From positions 124,001 through 188,000 of the forward strand of contig NZ_BEWC01000002.1 in NCBI RefSeq assembly GCF_003112575.1: a DNA stretch of 64,000 nucleotides. Reading direction: 5' to 3'. Below, in pieces: positions 17,675 to 33,352 of the stretch; position 1 is the stretch's first letter, and each line of letters opens with the position of its first letter. Position numbers and translations under genes: made by a program. Origin of the DNA: Streptomyces ardesiacus. Its GTDB lineage: Bacteria > Actinomycetota > Actinomycetes > Streptomycetales > Streptomycetaceae. Under the pieces are notes generated by a model. It was not told the origin of the DNA and searched no databases. It worked only from the letters and a program-made list of their open reading frames with translations.

Positions 17675-18537
17675 CCACCTCTTCTTCGGAGCGGGGCGTC
17701 AGCCTGGGCATGCCGGAACTGCCCGCTCCCGCCTACCCGGACGACGTCCGGGCCCGGCTGGAGACCGACGCGCGCGAGATCGTCGCCCGCTACCCGGACT
17801 CCCGGTCCGCCCTCCTGCCGCTGCTGCACCTCGTGCAGTCGGAGGAGGGACACGTCACGCGCACGGGAATGCAGTTCTGCGCGGACGTGCTGGGCCTCAC
17901 CACCGCCGAGGTCACCGCGGTCGCCACCTTCTACACCATGTACCGGCGCGGGCCGAGCGGCGACTACCAGGTCGGCGTGTGCACCAACACGCTGTGCGCC
18001 GTCATGGGCGGCGACGCCATCTTCGAGTCCCTCCAGGAGCACCTGGGCGTCGGCAACGGCGGGACGACCGAGGACGGCAAGGTCACCCTGGAGCACATCG
18101 AGTGCAACGCGGCCTGCGACTTCGCGCCGGTCGTGATGGTCAACTGGGAGTTCTTCGACAACCAGACCCCGGCGAGCGCCAAGGCCCTCGTCGACGACCT
18201 GCGCGCGGGACGGCCGGTGACGCCCACGCGCGGTGCACCGCTGTGCACCTTCAAGGAGACCGCCCGGATCCTGGCGGGCTTCCCCGACGAGCGGGACGGC
18301 GCCGTCGCGGCCGGCGGCAGCGCGGGTCCCGCCTCCCTGGCCGGGCTCAAGCTCGCCAAGGGCGAGGTGTCCGCCGCGCGTGTGGTGCACCCGCGGGACG
18401 GCGGGCCGCACGACGTCGGAGGGGACGTGCACGACCCGTCCCCCACGGAGCACCTCAGCTCGCACGACGCGCCGCAGGACACATCGGCATCCGACCCGGC
18501 CCACCCGGCAGGGCCCACCGCCGAGGAGGGGGAGTGA
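17671..18537 (+). CDS. nuoE: NADH-quinone oxidoreductase subunit E
   Basis: NuoE (288 residues) holds the N1a [2Fe-2S] cluster beside the NADH-oxidising NuoF. The ligand cysteines are visible in [14 protein letters not shown] and [13 protein letters not shown], about 40 residues apart. The protein is long for the family (E. coli about 166). The extra ~90 residues at the C-terminus are Ala/Gly/Pro/Asp-rich and look disordered. GTG start overlapping nuoD; nuoF begins on the last base of its stop codon. Confidence 0.95.
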   Translation: MTTSSSERGVSLGMPELPAPAYPDDVRARLETDAREIVARYPDSRSALLPLLHLVQSEEGHVTRTGMQFCADVLGLTTAEVTAVATFYTMYRRGPSGDYQVGVCTNTLCAVMGGDAIFESLQEHLGVGNGGTTEDGKVTLEHIECNAACDFAPVVMVNWEFFDNQTPASAKALVDDLRAGRPVTPTRGAPLCTFKETARILAGFPDERDGAVAAGGSAGPASLAGLKLAKGEVSAARVVHPRDGGPHDVGGDVHDPSPTEHLSSHDAPQDTSASDPAHPAGPTAEEGE

Positions 18538-19883
18538 TGACCGTGGCAGCCGAGATCAGGGGCAGCAGCCCGGAGAAGCTGCTCGCACCCGTGCTGTCGG
18601 CCTTCTGGGACGAGGACGAGTCGTGGACTCTCGACGTCTACCGGAGGCACGAGGGGTACGAAGGGCTCCGCAAGGCGCTGGCCATGGCGCCGGACGACCT
18701 GATCGCGTACGTCAAGGAGTCCGGTCTGCGCGGACGCGGCGGTGCCGGGTTCCCGACGGGGATGAAGTGGCAGTTCATTCCCCAGGGGGACGGCAAGCCT
18801 CACTATCTGGTTGTCAACGCCGACGAGTCGGAGCCGGGGACCTGCAAGGACATCCCGCTCCTCTTCGCGAACCCGCACAGCCTCATCGAGGGCATCGTCA
18901 TCGCGTGTTACGCCATCAGGTCTTCGCATGCCTTCATCTACCTGCGTGGTGAAGTCGTCCCAGTGCTGCGACGGTTGCACGAGGCCGTGCGCGAGGCCTA
19001 CGCGGCCGGCTTCCTCGGCGAGAACATCCTGGGCAGCGGACTCGACCTGACCCTCACCGTGCACGCGGGCGCGGGCGCGTACATCTGCGGTGAGGAGACC
19101 GCACTGCTCGACTCGCTCGAAGGCCGCCGGGGTCAACCGCGGCTCCGTCCCCCCTTCCCTGCCGTCGCGGGCCTCTACGCGTGCCCGACTGTGGTGAACA
19201 ACGTCGAATCCATCGCTTCGGTTCCCGCGATCCTGAACAAGGGCAAGGACTGGTTCAGGTCGATGGGCAGCGAGAAGTCCCCGGGCTTCACGCTCTACTC
19301 GCTCAGCGGCCACGTCGCCGGACCCGGCCAGTACGAGGCCCCGCTCGGCATCACGCTGCGCCAGCTCCTCGACATGAGCGGCGGCATGCGCCCCGGCCAC
19401 CGCCTCAAGTTCTGGACGCCCGGCGGCTCGTCGACGCCGATGTTCACCGACGAGCACCTCGACGTCCCCCTCGACTACGAAGGGGTGGGCGCCGCCGGTT
19501 CCATGCTCGGCACCAAGGCGCTCCAGTGCTTCGACGAGACGACCTGCGTCGTGCGGGCCGTCACCCGCTGGACCGAGTTCTACGCCCACGAGTCCTGCGG
19601 CAAGTGCACACCCTGCCGCGAAGGCACGTACTGGCTCGTGCAGTTGCTGCGCGACATCGAGGCCGGCAAGGGACAGATGTCCGACCTCGACAAGCTGAAC
19701 GACATCGCCGACAACATCAACGGCAAGTCCTTCTGCGCCCTCGGCGACGGTGCCGCCTCGCCGATCTTCTCCTCGCTCAAGTACTTCCGCGAGGAGTACG
19801 AGGAGCACATCACGGGCCGCGGCTGCCCCTTCGACCCGGCCAAGTCGACGGCCTGGGCCGACCGCACGGAGGTGAAGGCATGA
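18537..19883 (+). CDS. nuoF: NADH-quinone oxidoreductase subunit F
   Basis: NuoF (448 residues) oxidises NADH with FMN and passes electrons to the N3 cluster. The NADH/FMN loop [13 protein letters not shown] is near residue 62, with [12 protein letters not shown] near 99 and [18 protein letters not shown] near 186. The N3 cluster cysteines sit in [12 protein letters not shown] near 353, with the fourth in FCALGD. The start is ATG 18537. An in-frame GTG directly before it (18534) is possible but changes only one residue. Confidence 0.96.
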   Translation: MTVAAEIRGSSPEKLLAPVLSAFWDEDESWTLDVYRRHEGYEGLRKALAMAPDDLIAYVKESGLRGRGGAGFPTGMKWQFIPQGDGKPHYLVVNADESEPGTCKDIPLLFANPHSLIEGIVIACYAIRSSHAFIYLRGEVVPVLRRLHEAVREAYAAGFLGENILGSGLDLTLTVHAGAGAYICGEETALLDSLEGRRGQPRLRPPFPAVAGLYACPTVVNNVESIASVPAILNKGKDWFRSMGSEKSPGFTLYSLSGHVAGPGQYEAPLGITLRQLLDMSGGMRPGHRLKFWTPGGSSTPMFTDEHLDVPLDYEGVGAAGSMLGTKALQCFDETTCVVRAVTRWTEFYAHESCGKCTPCREGTYWLVQLLRDIEAGKGQMSDLDKLNDIADNINGKSFCALGDGAASPIFSSLKYFREEYEEHITGRGCPFDPAKSTAWADRTEVKA

Positions 19884-22384
19884 CCGTGACCACCAATACT
19901 CCCTCGGGAGGGGGAGCGGCGGCGGTCCCGCCGGAGGATCTGGTCACCCTGACGATCGACGGCGCCGAGATCAGCGTGCCCAAGGGCACCCTGGTCATCC
20001 GGGCCGCCGAGCAGCTCGGCATCGAGATCCCCCGGTTCTGCGACCACCCCCTCCTCGACCCGGCCGGCGCGTGCCGCCAGTGCATCGTCGAGGTCGAGGG
20101 CCAGCGCAAGCCCATGGCGTCCTGCACCATCACCTGCACCGACGGGATGGTGGTGAAGACCCAGCTCACCTCGCCCGTCGCCGAGAAGGCCCAGCACGGT
20201 GTGATGGAGCTGCTGCTCATCAACCACCCGCTGGACTGCCCGGTCTGCGACAAGGGCGGCGAGTGCCCGCTGCAGAACCAGGCCATGTCGCACGGGCAGG
20301 CCGACTCCCGCTTCGACGGCAGGAAGCGGACCTACGAGAAGCCCGTGCCGGTCTCCACGCAGGTCCTGCTCGACCGCGAGCGCTGCGTGCTGTGCGCCCG
20401 CTGCACCCGGTTCTCCAACCAGATCGCGGGCGACCCGATGATCGAGCTGATCGAGCGGGGCGCGCTCCAGCAGGTCGGCACCGGAGAGGGCGACCCCTTC
20501 GAGTCGTACTTCTCCGGCAACACCATCCAGATCTGCCCGGTCGGCGCGCTCACCTCGGCCGCCTACCGCTTCCGCTCCCGCCCCTTCGACCTGATCTCCT
20601 CGCCGTCGGTGTGCGAGCACTGCTCCGGCGGCTGCGCGACCCGCACCGACCACCGGCGCGGCAAGGTCATGCGGCGCCTGGCGGCGGACGACCCCGAGGT
20701 CAACGAGGAGTGGATCTGCGACAAGGGGCGCTTCGGGTTCCGCTACGCCCAGCAGCGCGACCGGCTCACCACGCCGCTGGTGCGCAACGCCGAGGGCGAA
20801 CTGGAGCCGGCCTCCTGGCCGGAGGCGCTGCAGATCGCCGCGCAGGGACTGCTCGCCTCCAGGGGCCGCACCGGCGTCCTGACCGGCGGGCGGCTCACCG
20901 TCGAGGACGCCTACGCCTACAGCAAGTTCGCGCGCGTGGCGCTCGACACCAACGACATCGACTTCCGCGCGCGCGTGCACAGCGCCGAGGAGGCCGACTT
21001 CCTGGCCGCCCGGATCGCCGGGCGCGGCCGTGACCTCGACGGCACCGGCGTCACCTACACGTCGCTGGAGAAGGCGCCCGCCGTCCTGCTGGTCGGCTTC
21101 GAGGCCGAGGAGGAGGCGCCCGGCGTCTTCCTCAGGCTGCGCAAGGCCTGGCGCAAGCACGGGCAGAAGGTCTTCTCGCTGGCCACGCACGCCACGCGGG
21201 GCCTGGAGAAGGCCGGCGGCACCCTGCTCCCCGCCGCCCCCGGCACCGAGACCGAGTGGCTGGACGCCCTCGCCAGCGGCGTCGGCCTGGAGGACGGCGG
21301 CACGCAGGCGGCCGAGGCCCTGCGTGCCGAGGGCGCGGTGATCGTCGTGGGCGAGCGGCTGGCGTCCGTGGCCGGCGGCCTCACCTCCGCCGTACGGACC
21401 GCCGCCGCCACCGGTGCCCGGCTGGTGTGGATCCCGCGCCGGGCCGGGGAGCGGGGCGCGATCGAGGCGGGCGCGCTGCCGTCGCTGCTGCCCGGCGGGC
21501 GTCCGGCGACCGATCCGCGCGCGCGTGAGGAGGTCGCCGCCCTGTGGGGCCTGGCCGACCTCCCGCACCGCTACGGCCGCGACACCGGCGAGATCGTCGA
21601 GGCCGCCGCCCGGGGCGAACTCCAGGCGCTGCTCGTGGCGGGCGTCGAGGTCGCCGACCTGCCCGACCCCACGCGCGCGCGTGCGGCGCTCGACGAGGCC
21701 GGGTTCGTGGTGTCGCTGGAGCTGCGGCCCAGCGAGGTCACCGAACGCGCCGACGTGGTCCTGCCCGTCGCCGCGGTCGCCGAGAAGCCCGGCACCTTCC
21801 TCAACTGGGAGGGCAGGGCACGCTTCTTCGAGGCCGCGCTCAAGCCCGACCAGATGACCCGTCCTACGGTGCCCGCCGACGCCCGCGTCCTGCAGATGCT
21901 GGCCGACGCCATGGACGTACACCTCGGTCTGCCGGATCTGCGCACCGCGCGCGCGGAGATCGACCGGCTCGGTGCCTGGGACGGGCCGCGGGCCGGGGAG
22001 CCGCTGCAGACCGCGAGCGCGCTGCCCCGGCCGGCCGCCGGAGAGGCCGTACTGGCCGGGCACCGGCTGCTGCTCGACCACGGGCTGCTCCAGCAGGGCG
22101 ACGAGGCGCTGGCCGGCACCCGGCACGCCGCACGCGCGCGCGTGTCGGCCGCCACGGCCGCCGAGGCGGGCGTCAAGGACGGCGACGTGCTCGCCGTGAC
22201 CGGTCCCGCCGGAGCCGTCTCCTTCCCGCTGCAGGTCACCGAGATGCCCGACCGGGTGGTCTGGCTGCCGCTGAACTCGGCCGGCACCGGCGTCGCCTCC
22301 GACGCCGGGGTGCTGCCCGGAACCCTCGTCCGCATCGGTCCGGCGACGCCCGAGGGCGCCGCCCCCAAGGAGGTGGAGGCATGA
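19880..22384 (+). CDS. nuoG: NADH-quinone oxidoreductase subunit G
   Basis: NuoG (834 residues) is the large iron-sulfur subunit of the peripheral arm. The N-terminal ferredoxin fold has [18 protein letters not shown]. The His-Cys cluster region is [12 protein letters not shown] near residue 122, two CxxCxxC-type ligand sets follow ([20 protein letters not shown]), and an extra N7-type set is seen in [13 protein letters not shown] near 250. The remainder is a molybdopterin-oxidoreductase-like scaffold without a cofactor. Its TGA overlaps nuoH. Confidence 0.95.
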   Translation: MTVTTNTPSGGGAAAVPPEDLVTLTIDGAEISVPKGTLVIRAAEQLGIEIPRFCDHPLLDPAGACRQCIVEVEGQRKPMASCTITCTDGMVVKTQLTSPVAEKAQHGVMELLLINHPLDCPVCDKGGECPLQNQAMSHGQADSRFDGRKRTYEKPVPVSTQVLLDRERCVLCARCTRFSNQIAGDPMIELIERGALQQVGTGEGDPFESYFSGNTIQICPVGALTSAAYRFRSRPFDLISSPSVCEHCSGGCATRTDHRRGKVMRRLAADDPEVNEEWICDKGRFGFRYAQQRDRLTTPLVRNAEGELEPASWPEALQIAAQGLLASRGRTGVLTGGRLTVEDAYAYSKFARVALDTNDIDFRARVHSAEEADFLAARIAGRGRDLDGTGVTYTSLEKAPAVLLVGFEAEEEAPGVFLRLRKAWRKHGQKVFSLATHATRGLEKAGGTLLPAAPGTETEWLDALASGVGLEDGGTQAAEALRAEGAVIVVGERLASVAGGLTSAVRTAAATGARLVWIPRRAGERGAIEAGALPSLLPGGRPATDPRAREEVAALWGLADLPHRYGRDTGEIVEAAARGELQALLVAGVEVADLPDPTRARAALDEAGFVVSLELRPSEVTERADVVLPVAAVAEKPGTFLNWEGRARFFEAALKPDQMTRPTVPADARVLQMLADAMDVHLGLPDLRTARAEIDRLGAWDGPRAGEPLQTASALPRPAAGEAVLAGHRLLLDHGLLQQGDEALAGTRHAARARVSAATAAEAGVKDGDVLAVTGPAGAVSFPLQVTEMPDRVVWLPLNSAGTGVASDAGVLPGTLVRIGPATPEGAAPKEVEA

Positions 22385-23760
22385 GCCCGTACCTCGCCGC
22401 TGAAGACCTGTCGATGTTCGGCACCGACCCCTGGTGGCTGGTGGTCGTCAAGGCGGTGTTCTGCTTCGCCTTCCTGATGGTGACCGTGCTGTTCTCCATC
22501 GTGTGGGAGCGCAAGGTCGTCGCCTGGATGCAGTTGCGCATCGGCCCGAACCGGCACGGTCCCTGGGGCATGCTCCAGTCGCTCGCCGACGGCATCAAAC
22601 TGATGCTCAAGGAAGACGTCGTCGTCAAGCGGGCCGACAAGGCGGTGTACGTCCTCGCGCCGGTCGTGGCGGCCATCCCCGCCTTCATGGCGATCGCGGT
22701 GATCCCCTTCGGACCGGCCGGCAACGAGGTCTCGATCTTCGGCCACCGCACGGCCATGCAGCTGACCGACCTGCCGATCGCCATGCTGTTCATCCTGGCG
22801 GTCGCCTCGGTCGGCATCTACGGCATCGTGCTCGCCGGCTGGAGTTCCGGATCGACGTACCCGCTGCTCGGCGGACTGCGCTCCTGCGCGCAGATGATCT
22901 CCTACGAGATCGCGATGGGCGCCGCGTTCGCCTCGGTGTTCCTCTACTCCGGCTCCATGTCCACCTCGGAGATCGTCGCCCAGCAGACCGACCGCTGGTA
23001 CATCGTGCTGCTGCCGGTGTCCTTCATCCTCTACATCGTCACGATGGTCGGCGAGACCAACCGCGCCCCCTTCGACATGCCCGAGTCCGAGGGCGACCTG
23101 GTGGGCGGCTTCAACACCGAGTACTCGTCGATCAAGTTCGCGATGTTCATGCTCGCCGAGTACGTGAACATGGTGACGGTCTCGGCGGTCGCCACCACGC
23201 TGTTCCTCGGCGGCTGGCGGGCCCCCTGGCCGATCAGCACCTTCTGGGAGGGCGCCAACCACGGCTGGTGGCCGCTGCTCTGGTTCGTGGTCAAGGTCCA
23301 GCTGCTGCTCTTCTTCTTCATCTGGCTGCGCGGCACCCTTCCCCGGGTCCGCTACGACCAGTTGATGAAGCTCGGCTGGAAGGTGCTCATCCCGGTCTCC
23401 CTGGTCTGGCTGATGCTGGTGGCGACCGTGCGGGCGCTCAGGAACGAGAACTACGGCTTCGGCGACATCGCCCTCTACATCGGCGGCGGCGTCCTGGTCC
23501 TGCTGCTGTTGTCCGTCCTCGCCGACCTGTACCGCGACAAGGGCGCGAAGGCCGCCGAACGGCCGGAGGAGACCGACGGCGCGTTCGACCCGATGGCCGG
23601 CGGATTCCCCGTGCCGCCGATGCCCGGACAGCAGGTGCCGCCGGTGCCCCGGCGCCGTCCCCGCCGTGAGCGGGAGCTGATTGTCAGTGGTGGGTCCGAT
23701 ACTCACAGTGACGGACCCGTGGGCGGATCTACGGATGGAAAGGAGGCGTCCGATGGCTGA
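22381..23760 (+). CDS. nuoH: NADH-quinone oxidoreductase subunit H
   Basis: NuoH (459 residues) is the eight-helix membrane subunit at the junction of the two arms, lining the quinone channel. Conserved features are [20 protein letters not shown] near residue 43, the acidic loop [20 protein letters not shown] near 225, and [13 protein letters not shown] near 315. The C-terminal ~75 residues (Pro-rich and charged) extend beyond the E. coli length of about 325. The next gene, nuoI, begins eight bases before its stop. Confidence 0.95.
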   Translation: MSPYLAAEDLSMFGTDPWWLVVVKAVFCFAFLMVTVLFSIVWERKVVAWMQLRIGPNRHGPWGMLQSLADGIKLMLKEDVVVKRADKAVYVLAPVVAAIPAFMAIAVIPFGPAGNEVSIFGHRTAMQLTDLPIAMLFILAVASVGIYGIVLAGWSSGSTYPLLGGLRSCAQMISYEIAMGAAFASVFLYSGSMSTSEIVAQQTDRWYIVLLPVSFILYIVTMVGETNRAPFDMPESEGDLVGGFNTEYSSIKFAMFMLAEYVNMVTVSAVATTLFLGGWRAPWPISTFWEGANHGWWPLLWFVVKVQLLLFFFIWLRGTLPRVRYDQLMKLGWKVLIPVSLVWLMLVATVRALRNENYGFGDIALYIGGGVLVLLLLSVLADLYRDKGAKAAERPEETDGAFDPMAGGFPVPPMPGQQVPPVPRRRPRRERELIVSGGSDTHSDGPVGGSTDGKEASDG

Positions 23761-24430
23761 GGAACACAAGGAGCACAGGGAAGACACGGAACAGGTGGAT
23801 CCCAAGGGGACCGAACCCGGTTTCATGAACCCGGTGGCCGGCTTCGGCGTGACCTTCAAGGCCATGTTCAAGAAGCGGCTGACCGAGCAGTACCCGGAGC
23901 AGAAGAAGACCACCGCTCCGCGGTTCCACGGACGGCACCAGCTCAACCGCCATCCGGACGGCCTGGAGAAGTGCGTCGGCTGCGAGCTGTGCGCCTGGGC
24001 CTGTCCCGCCGACGCCATCTACGTCGAGGGCGCGGACAACACCGACGAGGAGCGCTACTCGCCGGGCGAGCGGTACGGCCGCGTCTACCAGATCAACTAC
24101 GCCCGCTGCATCCTGTGCGGTCTGTGCATCGAGGCGTGCCCCACGCGCGCGCTGACGATGACCAACGAGTTCGAGCTGGCCGACTCCAGTCGCGCCAACC
24201 TCATCTTCACCAAGGACCAGTTGCTCGCCGGTCTCGAGGAGGGCATGGTCGACTCGCCCCACGCCATCTACCCGGGCATGGACGAGCAGGACTACTACCG
24301 GGGCCTGGTGACCGAGGCGGCGCCCGGCACGGTCCAGCAGGTCGCCCACTCCAAGGGGGAGGTCGTCCAGGAGGGCGACTCGACCTTCGGCGGGACCGAG
24401 CCGGCCTCGGAGGAGGTGATCCGTCGATGA
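23753..24430 (+). CDS. nuoI: NADH-quinone oxidoreductase subunit I
   Basis: NuoI (225 residues) carries two [4Fe-4S] clusters (N6a and N6b), bound by [12 protein letters not shown] near residue 76 and [12 protein letters not shown] near 119. The start was set at ATG 23753 because a strong AAAGGAGG lies nine bases upstream and the N-terminus then matches family length. An upstream in-frame start at 23681 would add 24 unlikely residues. The C-terminal ~70 residues are an acidic actinobacterial extension. Confidence 0.95.
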   Translation: MAEEHKEHREDTEQVDPKGTEPGFMNPVAGFGVTFKAMFKKRLTEQYPEQKKTTAPRFHGRHQLNRHPDGLEKCVGCELCAWACPADAIYVEGADNTDEERYSPGERYGRVYQINYARCILCGLCIEACPTRALTMTNEFELADSSRANLIFTKDQLLAGLEEGMVDSPHAIYPGMDEQDYYRGLVTEAAPGTVQQVAHSKGEVVQEGDSTFGGTEPASEEVIRR

Positions 24431-25308
24431 GCGCGCAGCTCGCCGCCTACGCGACCTCCACCGGAGAGGCCGTCCAGTTCTGGATCCTCGGCACGGTGGC
24501 GGTGATCGGCGCCCTGTGCACCGTCTTCATGAAGAAGGCCGTGCACAGCGCGCTGTGCCTCGCCGGGACCATGATCGTCCTGGCGGTCTTCTACCTCGCC
24601 AACGGCGCCTACTTCCTCGGCATCGTGCAGATCGTCGTCTACACCGGCGCCATCATGATGCTGTTCCTGTTCGTGGTGATGCTCGTCGGCGTCACCGCGG
24701 CGGACTCGCTGAAGGAGACCATCAGGGGACAGCGCTGGCTGGCCCTGCTCTGCGGGCTCGGCTTCGGCATCCTGCTGCTGGCGGGCATCGGCAACGCCTC
24801 CCTCACGCAGTTCACCGGCCTCGGCCAGGCCAACGCCAACGGCAACGTGGAGGGCATCGCGTCCCTCATCTTCACCCGGTACGTCTTCGCCTTCGAGATC
24901 ACCGGCGCGCTGCTGATCACGGCGGCCGTCGGCGCCATGGTGCTCACCCACCGCGAGCGCACCGAGCGCGCCCGGACCCAGCGCGAGCTGTCCGAGCAGC
25001 GCGTCCGCGACGGCGAGTACCTGCCGCCGCTGCCGGCGCCCGGCGTGTACGCCCGGCACAACGCGGTCGACATCGCGGGTCTGCTGCCCGACGGCACCCC
25101 GTCCGAGCTGACCGTCAGCAAGACGCTGCGCGAGCGGGGCCAGATCCGCGACGTCTCGATGGAGGCGCTGAACGACCTGAAGGCGCTGGAGCAGCGGGCC
25201 GAGGAGCGGCTGGAGCGCAAGGCCGTCGGCCCCGCGGGCTCCGGGCCGGGCGAGCGGCGGCCCGAGCAGCGGTCCGACTCGAAGAGGTCCGAGGAGGCGT
25301 CGAAGTGA
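24427..25308 (+). CDS. nuoJ: NADH-quinone oxidoreductase subunit J
   Basis: NuoJ (293 residues) is a five-helix membrane subunit. The conserved segment [20 protein letters not shown] lies near residue 62, with the pi-bulge Tyr of helix 3. After the last helix (about residue 175) there is a ~115-residue charged cytoplasmic extension rich in Arg/Glu and absent from short homologues (E. coli about 184). It overlaps nuoI by four bases and nuoK by four bases. Confidence 0.94.
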   Translation: MSAQLAAYATSTGEAVQFWILGTVAVIGALCTVFMKKAVHSALCLAGTMIVLAVFYLANGAYFLGIVQIVVYTGAIMMLFLFVVMLVGVTAADSLKETIRGQRWLALLCGLGFGILLLAGIGNASLTQFTGLGQANANGNVEGIASLIFTRYVFAFEITGALLITAAVGAMVLTHRERTERARTQRELSEQRVRDGEYLPPLPAPGVYARHNAVDIAGLLPDGTPSELTVSKTLRERGQIRDVSMEALNDLKALEQRAEERLERKAVGPAGSGPGERRPEQRSDSKRSEEASK

Positions 25309-25604
25309 ATCCCGTCAACTACCTCTACCTCGCGGCCCTGTTGTTCACGATCGGCGCCACCGGCGTGCTGGTCCGGCGCAACGCGATCGTGGTCTTCATG
25401 TGCGTCGAGCTGATGCTCAACGCCTGCAACCTCGCGTTCGTCGCCTTCTCCCGGATGCACGGCAACCTGGACGGCCAGATCATCGCCTTCTTCACGATGG
25501 TCGTCGCCGCCGCGGAGGTCGTGGTGGGGCTCGCGATCATCGTGTCCCTGTTCCGTTCCCGCCACTCGGCCTCGGTCGACGACGCCAGCCTGATGAAGCT
25601 GTAA
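25305..25604 (+). CDS. nuoK: NADH-quinone oxidoreductase subunit K
   Basis: NuoK (99 residues) is a small three-helix antiporter-like subunit. The two buried glutamates needed for proton transfer are visible in [19 protein letters not shown] (helix 2) and [15 protein letters not shown] (helix 3). The GTG start overlaps the nuoJ stop codon. The length is standard for the family. Confidence 0.96.
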   Translation: MNPVNYLYLAALLFTIGATGVLVRRNAIVVFMCVELMLNACNLAFVAFSRMHGNLDGQIIAFFTMVVAAAEVVVGLAIIVSLFRSRHSASVDDASLMKL

Positions 25605-25615
25605 GGGGCTGAAAC

Positions 25616-27580
25616 GTGGAGAACCTGATTGCGCTGCTGGTGGCGGCGCCCCTGCTCGGAGCTGTCGTCCTGCTGTGCGGGGGACGCCGGCTGGACGCGG
25701 TCGGCCACTGGATCGGCACCCTGCTGGCCGCCGTGTCCTTCGTGATCGGCGTCGTCCTCTTCGCCGACCTGCTCGGCAGTACCGCCGACGACCGCACCCT
25801 GACGCAGCACCTGTTCAGCTGGATCCCGGTGGAGGGATTCCAGGCCGACGTCGCCTTCCGGCTCGACCAGTTGTCGATGACGTTCGTCCTGCTGATCACC
25901 GGCGTCGGCTCGCTCATCCACCTGTACTCGGTCGCGTACATGGAGCACGACGAGCGGCGCCGCCGCTTCTTCGGCTACCTGAACCTGTTCCTCGCGGCGA
26001 TGCTGATCCTCGTCCTCGCCGACAACTACCTGCTGCTGTACGTCGGCTGGGAGGGCGTCGGTCTCGCCTCCTACCTGCTGATCGGCTTCTGGCAGCACAA
26101 GCCCAGCGCCGCCACCGCCGCGAAGAAGGCCTTCCTGGTCAACCGCGTGGGCGACATGGGGCTGTCCATCGGCATCATGCTGATGTTCCTGTGGTTCGGC
26201 ACCTTCGCCTTCGGGCCGGTGCTCGGGAGCGAGGGGCAGGCCGGACTCGCGGCCGGGGCGGACGAGGGCAAGCTCACCGCGATCGCCCTGATGCTGCTGC
26301 TCGCCGCGTGCGGCAAGTCCGCCCAGGTGCCGCTGCAGTCCTGGCTCGGCGACGCGATGGAGGGCCCGACCCCGGTCTCCGCCCTCATCCACGCCGCGAC
26401 CATGGTGACGGCGGGCGTCTACCTGATCGTCCGCTCCGCCGCGGTCTTCAACGGCGCGCCCGACGCGCAGCTGGTGGTCACCATCGTCGGCGCGGTCACG
26501 CTGCTCTTCGGTGCGATCGTCGGTTGCGCCAAGGACGACATCAAGAAGGCGCTGGCCGGCTCGACCATGTCGCAGATCGGCTACATGGTGCTGGCCGCGG
26601 GCCTCGGCCCCATCGGCTACGTCTTCGCGATCATGCACCTGGTGACGCACGGCTTCTTCAAGGCCGGGCTGTTCCTCGGCGCGGGCTCCGTCATGCACGG
26701 CATGAACGACGAGGTCGACATGCGCCGTTACGGCGGACTGCGCAGGTACATGCCGGTCACCTTCGTCACCTTCGGCCTCGGCTACCTCGCCATCATCGGC
26801 TTCCCGGGCCTGTCCGGCTTCTTCTCCAAGGACAAGATCATCGAGGCGGCGTTCGCCAAGGGCGGCACCGAGGGCTGGATCCTCGGCGCCTGCGCCCTGC
26901 TGGGCGCGGCCATCACCGCGTACTACATGACGCGCGTGATGCTGATGACGTTCTTCGGCGAGGAGCGCTGGCGCAACGCGCCGACACCGTCGCCCGCGCA
27001 GCCCGACGTGGAGCCCGCCGCCGAGACCCGCGGCGCGTACGAGCCGCCGCACCCGCACGAGTCGCCGGGGCTCATGACGGTCCCGATGATCGTGCTGGCC
27101 GTCGGATCGGTCGCGGGCGGTGCCTTCTTCAGCATCGGCGACCGCTTCCTGCACTGGCTGGAGCCCGTCACCGGGCACAGCCACGGAGACTCGCCGATCA
27201 GCGCCGGAGCGGTCACCGGGGCGACGGTGGCCTGCATGGTCGTCGGCGTCGCCCTCGCCTGGGCGCAGTACGGGCGCCGCCCGGTTCCGGCCGTCGCCCC
27301 GCGCGGGTCGCTGCTCACCCGGGCCGCCCGGCGCGACCTGCTCCAGGACGACTTCAACCACGTCGTCCTGGTCCGCGGCGGCGAGCACCTCACGCGCTCC
27401 CTGGTCTACGTCGACCACACCCTGGTCGACGGAGTCGTCAACGGCACGGCGGCCTCGTTCGGCGGCCTGTCCGGGCGGATGCGCAAGCTGCAGAACGGCT
27501 TCGCGCGCTCGTACGCGGTCTCGATGTTCGGCGGTGCGGCGGTCCTGGTCGCCGCGACCCTGCTGATGAGGGCGGTCTGA
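25616..27580 (+). CDS. nuoL: NADH-quinone oxidoreductase subunit L
   Basis: NuoL (654 residues) is the distal proton-pumping, Mrp-antiporter-like subunit. The key lysine/glutamate helices are visible in [20 protein letters not shown] near residue 138 and [37 protein letters not shown] (split here only for description, near 225-260). The C-terminus has the lateral helix and final membrane helix ([19 protein letters not shown]). The GTG start follows nuoK by eleven bases, preceded by AAGGGG. Confidence 0.94.
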   Translation: MENLIALLVAAPLLGAVVLLCGGRRLDAVGHWIGTLLAAVSFVIGVVLFADLLGSTADDRTLTQHLFSWIPVEGFQADVAFRLDQLSMTFVLLITGVGSLIHLYSVAYMEHDERRRRFFGYLNLFLAAMLILVLADNYLLLYVGWEGVGLASYLLIGFWQHKPSAATAAKKAFLVNRVGDMGLSIGIMLMFLWFGTFAFGPVLGSEGQAGLAAGADEGKLTAIALMLLLAACGKSAQVPLQSWLGDAMEGPTPVSALIHAATMVTAGVYLIVRSAAVFNGAPDAQLVVTIVGAVTLLFGAIVGCAKDDIKKALAGSTMSQIGYMVLAAGLGPIGYVFAIMHLVTHGFFKAGLFLGAGSVMHGMNDEVDMRRYGGLRRYMPVTFVTFGLGYLAIIGFPGLSGFFSKDKIIEAAFAKGGTEGWILGACALLGAAITAYYMTRVMLMTFFGEERWRNAPTPSPAQPDVEPAAETRGAYEPPHPHESPGLMTVPMIVLAVGSVAGGAFFSIGDRFLHWLEPVTGHSHGDSPISAGAVTGATVACMVVGVALAWAQYGRRPVPAVAPRGSLLTRAARRDLLQDDFNHVVLVRGGEHLTRSLVYVDHTLVDGVVNGTAASFGGLSGRMRKLQNGFARSYAVSMFGGAAVLVAATLLMRAV

Positions 27581-27585
27581 TACCG

Positions 27586-29153
<1,568 letters not shown>

Positions 29154-29157
<4 letters not shown>

Positions 29158-30812
29158 GCGCAACAGCCGTCCACAGCCTGTGGACAACGGCGGCGACGGC
29201 GGCCGACCCGATCGCCAGGATCGACGCGCCGAAGATCGAGTACGGGCAGCTGTCGCCCGTCCTCATCGTCATCGGCGCGGCGATCATCGGGATCCTGGTC
29301 GAGGCCTTCGTGCCGCGCAGGTCCCGTTACCACGCCCAGATGTTCGTGTCCGCCGTCGCCCTGATCGCGGCGTTCGCCGCGGTCGTCGCGCTCGCGGCGC
29401 GCGGGTACGGGACGACCAAGGCCGGCATCACGGCGATGGGCGCCGTCGCCGTCGACGGCCCGGCCCTGTTCCTTCAGGGCACCATCCTGCTGACCAGCCT
29501 GGTCGGCCTGTTCACCTTCGCCGAGCGGCGCCTCGACCCGGAGCAGCACGGCACCCGCGTCGACTCCTTCGCCGCGCAGGCCGCGGCCGTGCCGGGCAGC
29601 GAGAGCGAGCAGAAGGCGGTCAAGGCGGGCTTCACCACCACGGAGGTGTTCCCGCTCCTGCTCTTCGCCGTCGTCGGCATGCTGGTCTTCCCGGCGGCCA
29701 ACGACCTGCTGACGCTCTTCGTGGCCCTGGAGGTCTTCTCCCTCCCGCTGTACCTGCTGTGCGCGCTGGCCCGCCGCAAGCGGCTCATGTCGCAGGAGGC
29801 GGCGGTCAAGTACTTCCTGCTCGGCGCCTTCGCCTCCGCGTTCACCCTGTTCGGCATCGCCCTGCTCTACGGCTACGCGGGCTCGATGTCGTACGGCACG
29901 ATCGCCCAGGTCGTCGACGGCACCGTGCAGAACGTCACCCCGGCGCTCGCGAACACCACGGGCAACGACGCGCTGCTGCTCGTCGGCTCCGCACTGGTCG
30001 TCATGGGCCTGCTCTTCAAGGTGGGCGCGGTGCCGTTCCACATGTGGACGCCGGACGTGTACCAGGGGGCGCCGACGCCGGTGACCGGCTTCATGGCGGC
30101 GGCGACCAAGGTGGCCGCCTTCGGCGCCCTGCTCCGCATCCTCTACGTCGTCCTGCCCGGCCTGCGCTGGGACTGGCGGCCGGTGATGTGGGGCGTGGCG
30201 ATCGTCACGATGCTGGCCGGTGCGATCGTCGCCATCACGCAGACCGACATCAAGCGGCTGCTGGCGTACTCGTCGATCGCGCACGCGGGCTTCATCCTCG
30301 CCGGTGTCATCGCGACCACGCCGTCGGGCATCTCGTCCGTCCTCTTCTACCTGGCCGCGTACTCCTTCGTCACGATCGGCGCCTTCGCGGTCGTCACGCT
30401 GGTGCGCGACGCGGGCGGCGAGGCGACGCACCTGTCGAAGTGGGCCGGTCTGGGCCGCAGGTCACCGCTGGTGGCGGCGGTCTTCGCGGTCTTCCTGCTG
30501 GCCTTCGCCGGCATCCCGCTGACCTCCGGCTTCGCGGGCAAGTTCGCCGTGTTCAAGGCGGCGGCGGAGGGCGGCGCGGCCCCGCTGGTCGTGATCGGTG
30601 TGATCTCGTCGGCGATCGCGGCGTTCTTCTACATCCGGGTGATCGTGCTGATGTTCTTCAGCGAGCCCCGCCCCGAGGGCCCGACGGTCGCGGTGCCGTC
30701 CCCGCTGACGATGACGGCGATCGCCGTGGGCGTGGCGGTCACGGTGGTGCTCGGTGTGGCGCCGCAGTACTTCCTGGACCTGGCGGGTCAGGCGGGGGTG
30801 TTCGTGCGCTGA
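29154..30812 (+). CDS. nuoN: NADH-quinone oxidoreductase subunit N
   Basis: NuoN (552 residues) is the third antiporter-like subunit and closes the operon. Conserved segments are FVALEVFSLPLYLLCALAR near residue 190, FKVGAVPFHMWTPDVYQGAPT near 286 and DIKRLLAYSSIAHAGFIL near 364. The first codons contain a 17-bp palindrome (29169-29185) that includes a DnaA-box-like sequence. GTG start overlapping the nuoM stop. A strong hairpin lies 28 bases after the stop. Confidence 0.95.
29169..29185. repeat. 17-bp palindrome with DnaA-box match inside nuoN start
   Basis: GTCCACAGCCTGTGGAC is a perfect inverted repeat with a 3-base centre. Extended by two bases it contains TGTGGACAA (29179-29187), the reverse of the Streptomyces DnaA-box form TTGTCCACA. 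It lies in coding sequence a few codons into nuoN. Confidence 0.5.
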
Positions 30813-30839
30813 CGCGGCGCTGCGCCTGCGCGTCCTCGC

Positions 30840-30882
30840 GGCTGTGGTCCGGCACCTCTTCGACGAGTGCCGGACCACAGCC
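30840..30882 (+). terminator. Strong hairpin terminator after nuoN
   Basis: GGCTGTGGTCCGGCAC (30840-30855) pairs perfectly with GTGCCGGACCACAGCC (30867-30882) around an 11-base loop. A 16-bp perfect stem without a U-run is a common terminator form in Streptomyces. It ends the nuo operon. Confidence 0.85.
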
Positions 30883-31252
30883 GTTCGCGGGGAGGGGGAC
30901 TACTCGCCGCCGCGGCGCGGTGTGACGTCGGTCGGTGGAGACGTCGGTCAGTGGAGAAGAGTCTGCGGACTCATGAGGACGGGGCTCCCGTCGAGGGTGG
31001 ACGCCTTCGGCGCGACGCTCGTCAGTGCTCCCGTGGGACGGAGTCCCGCGGGTGCCATCAGACTGTCCGCCGGAAACGGGCAGGTCACCCGCGAACGTGT
31101 GAACGATCGTCGTGTCCTTGACGGGGGCCGGGCCGGGCAGCCTGTGGATAACTCCGGCGCCGTCGGCGCGGCCCCCTATCGTTGAGGCAGTGGTCGGGGC
31201 AGGACGGACCAGACGGACCAGACGGGCGAGGCAGCAGTACGGGGGCAAGGCG
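30883..31252. other. Gene-free spacer before recQ with a DnaA-box match
   Basis: I see no supported gene in these 370 bases; the short frames overlap on both strands and lack ribosome sites. TGTGGATAA at 31143-31151 is a perfect reverse match to the DnaA box TTATCCACA. A possible -10 element TATCGT (31177-31182) precedes recQ by about 70 bases, but no -35 element is evident. Confidence 0.45.
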
Positions 31253-33271
<2,019 letters not shown>

Positions 33272-33352
33272 GGGCGCCGGGGGCCTCTTCGCCCCTCCCC
33301 GGGGTCACCACGCGCCGCCCCAGCGGCACCCCCTGCCGCAGCCGGACCCCCG

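Noticed and set aside
29179..31151. DnaA boxes as a replication origin
   Set aside because: Only two isolated boxes 2 kb apart, one inside a coding sequence; a Streptomyces oriC has many clustered boxes next to dnaA and dnaN.
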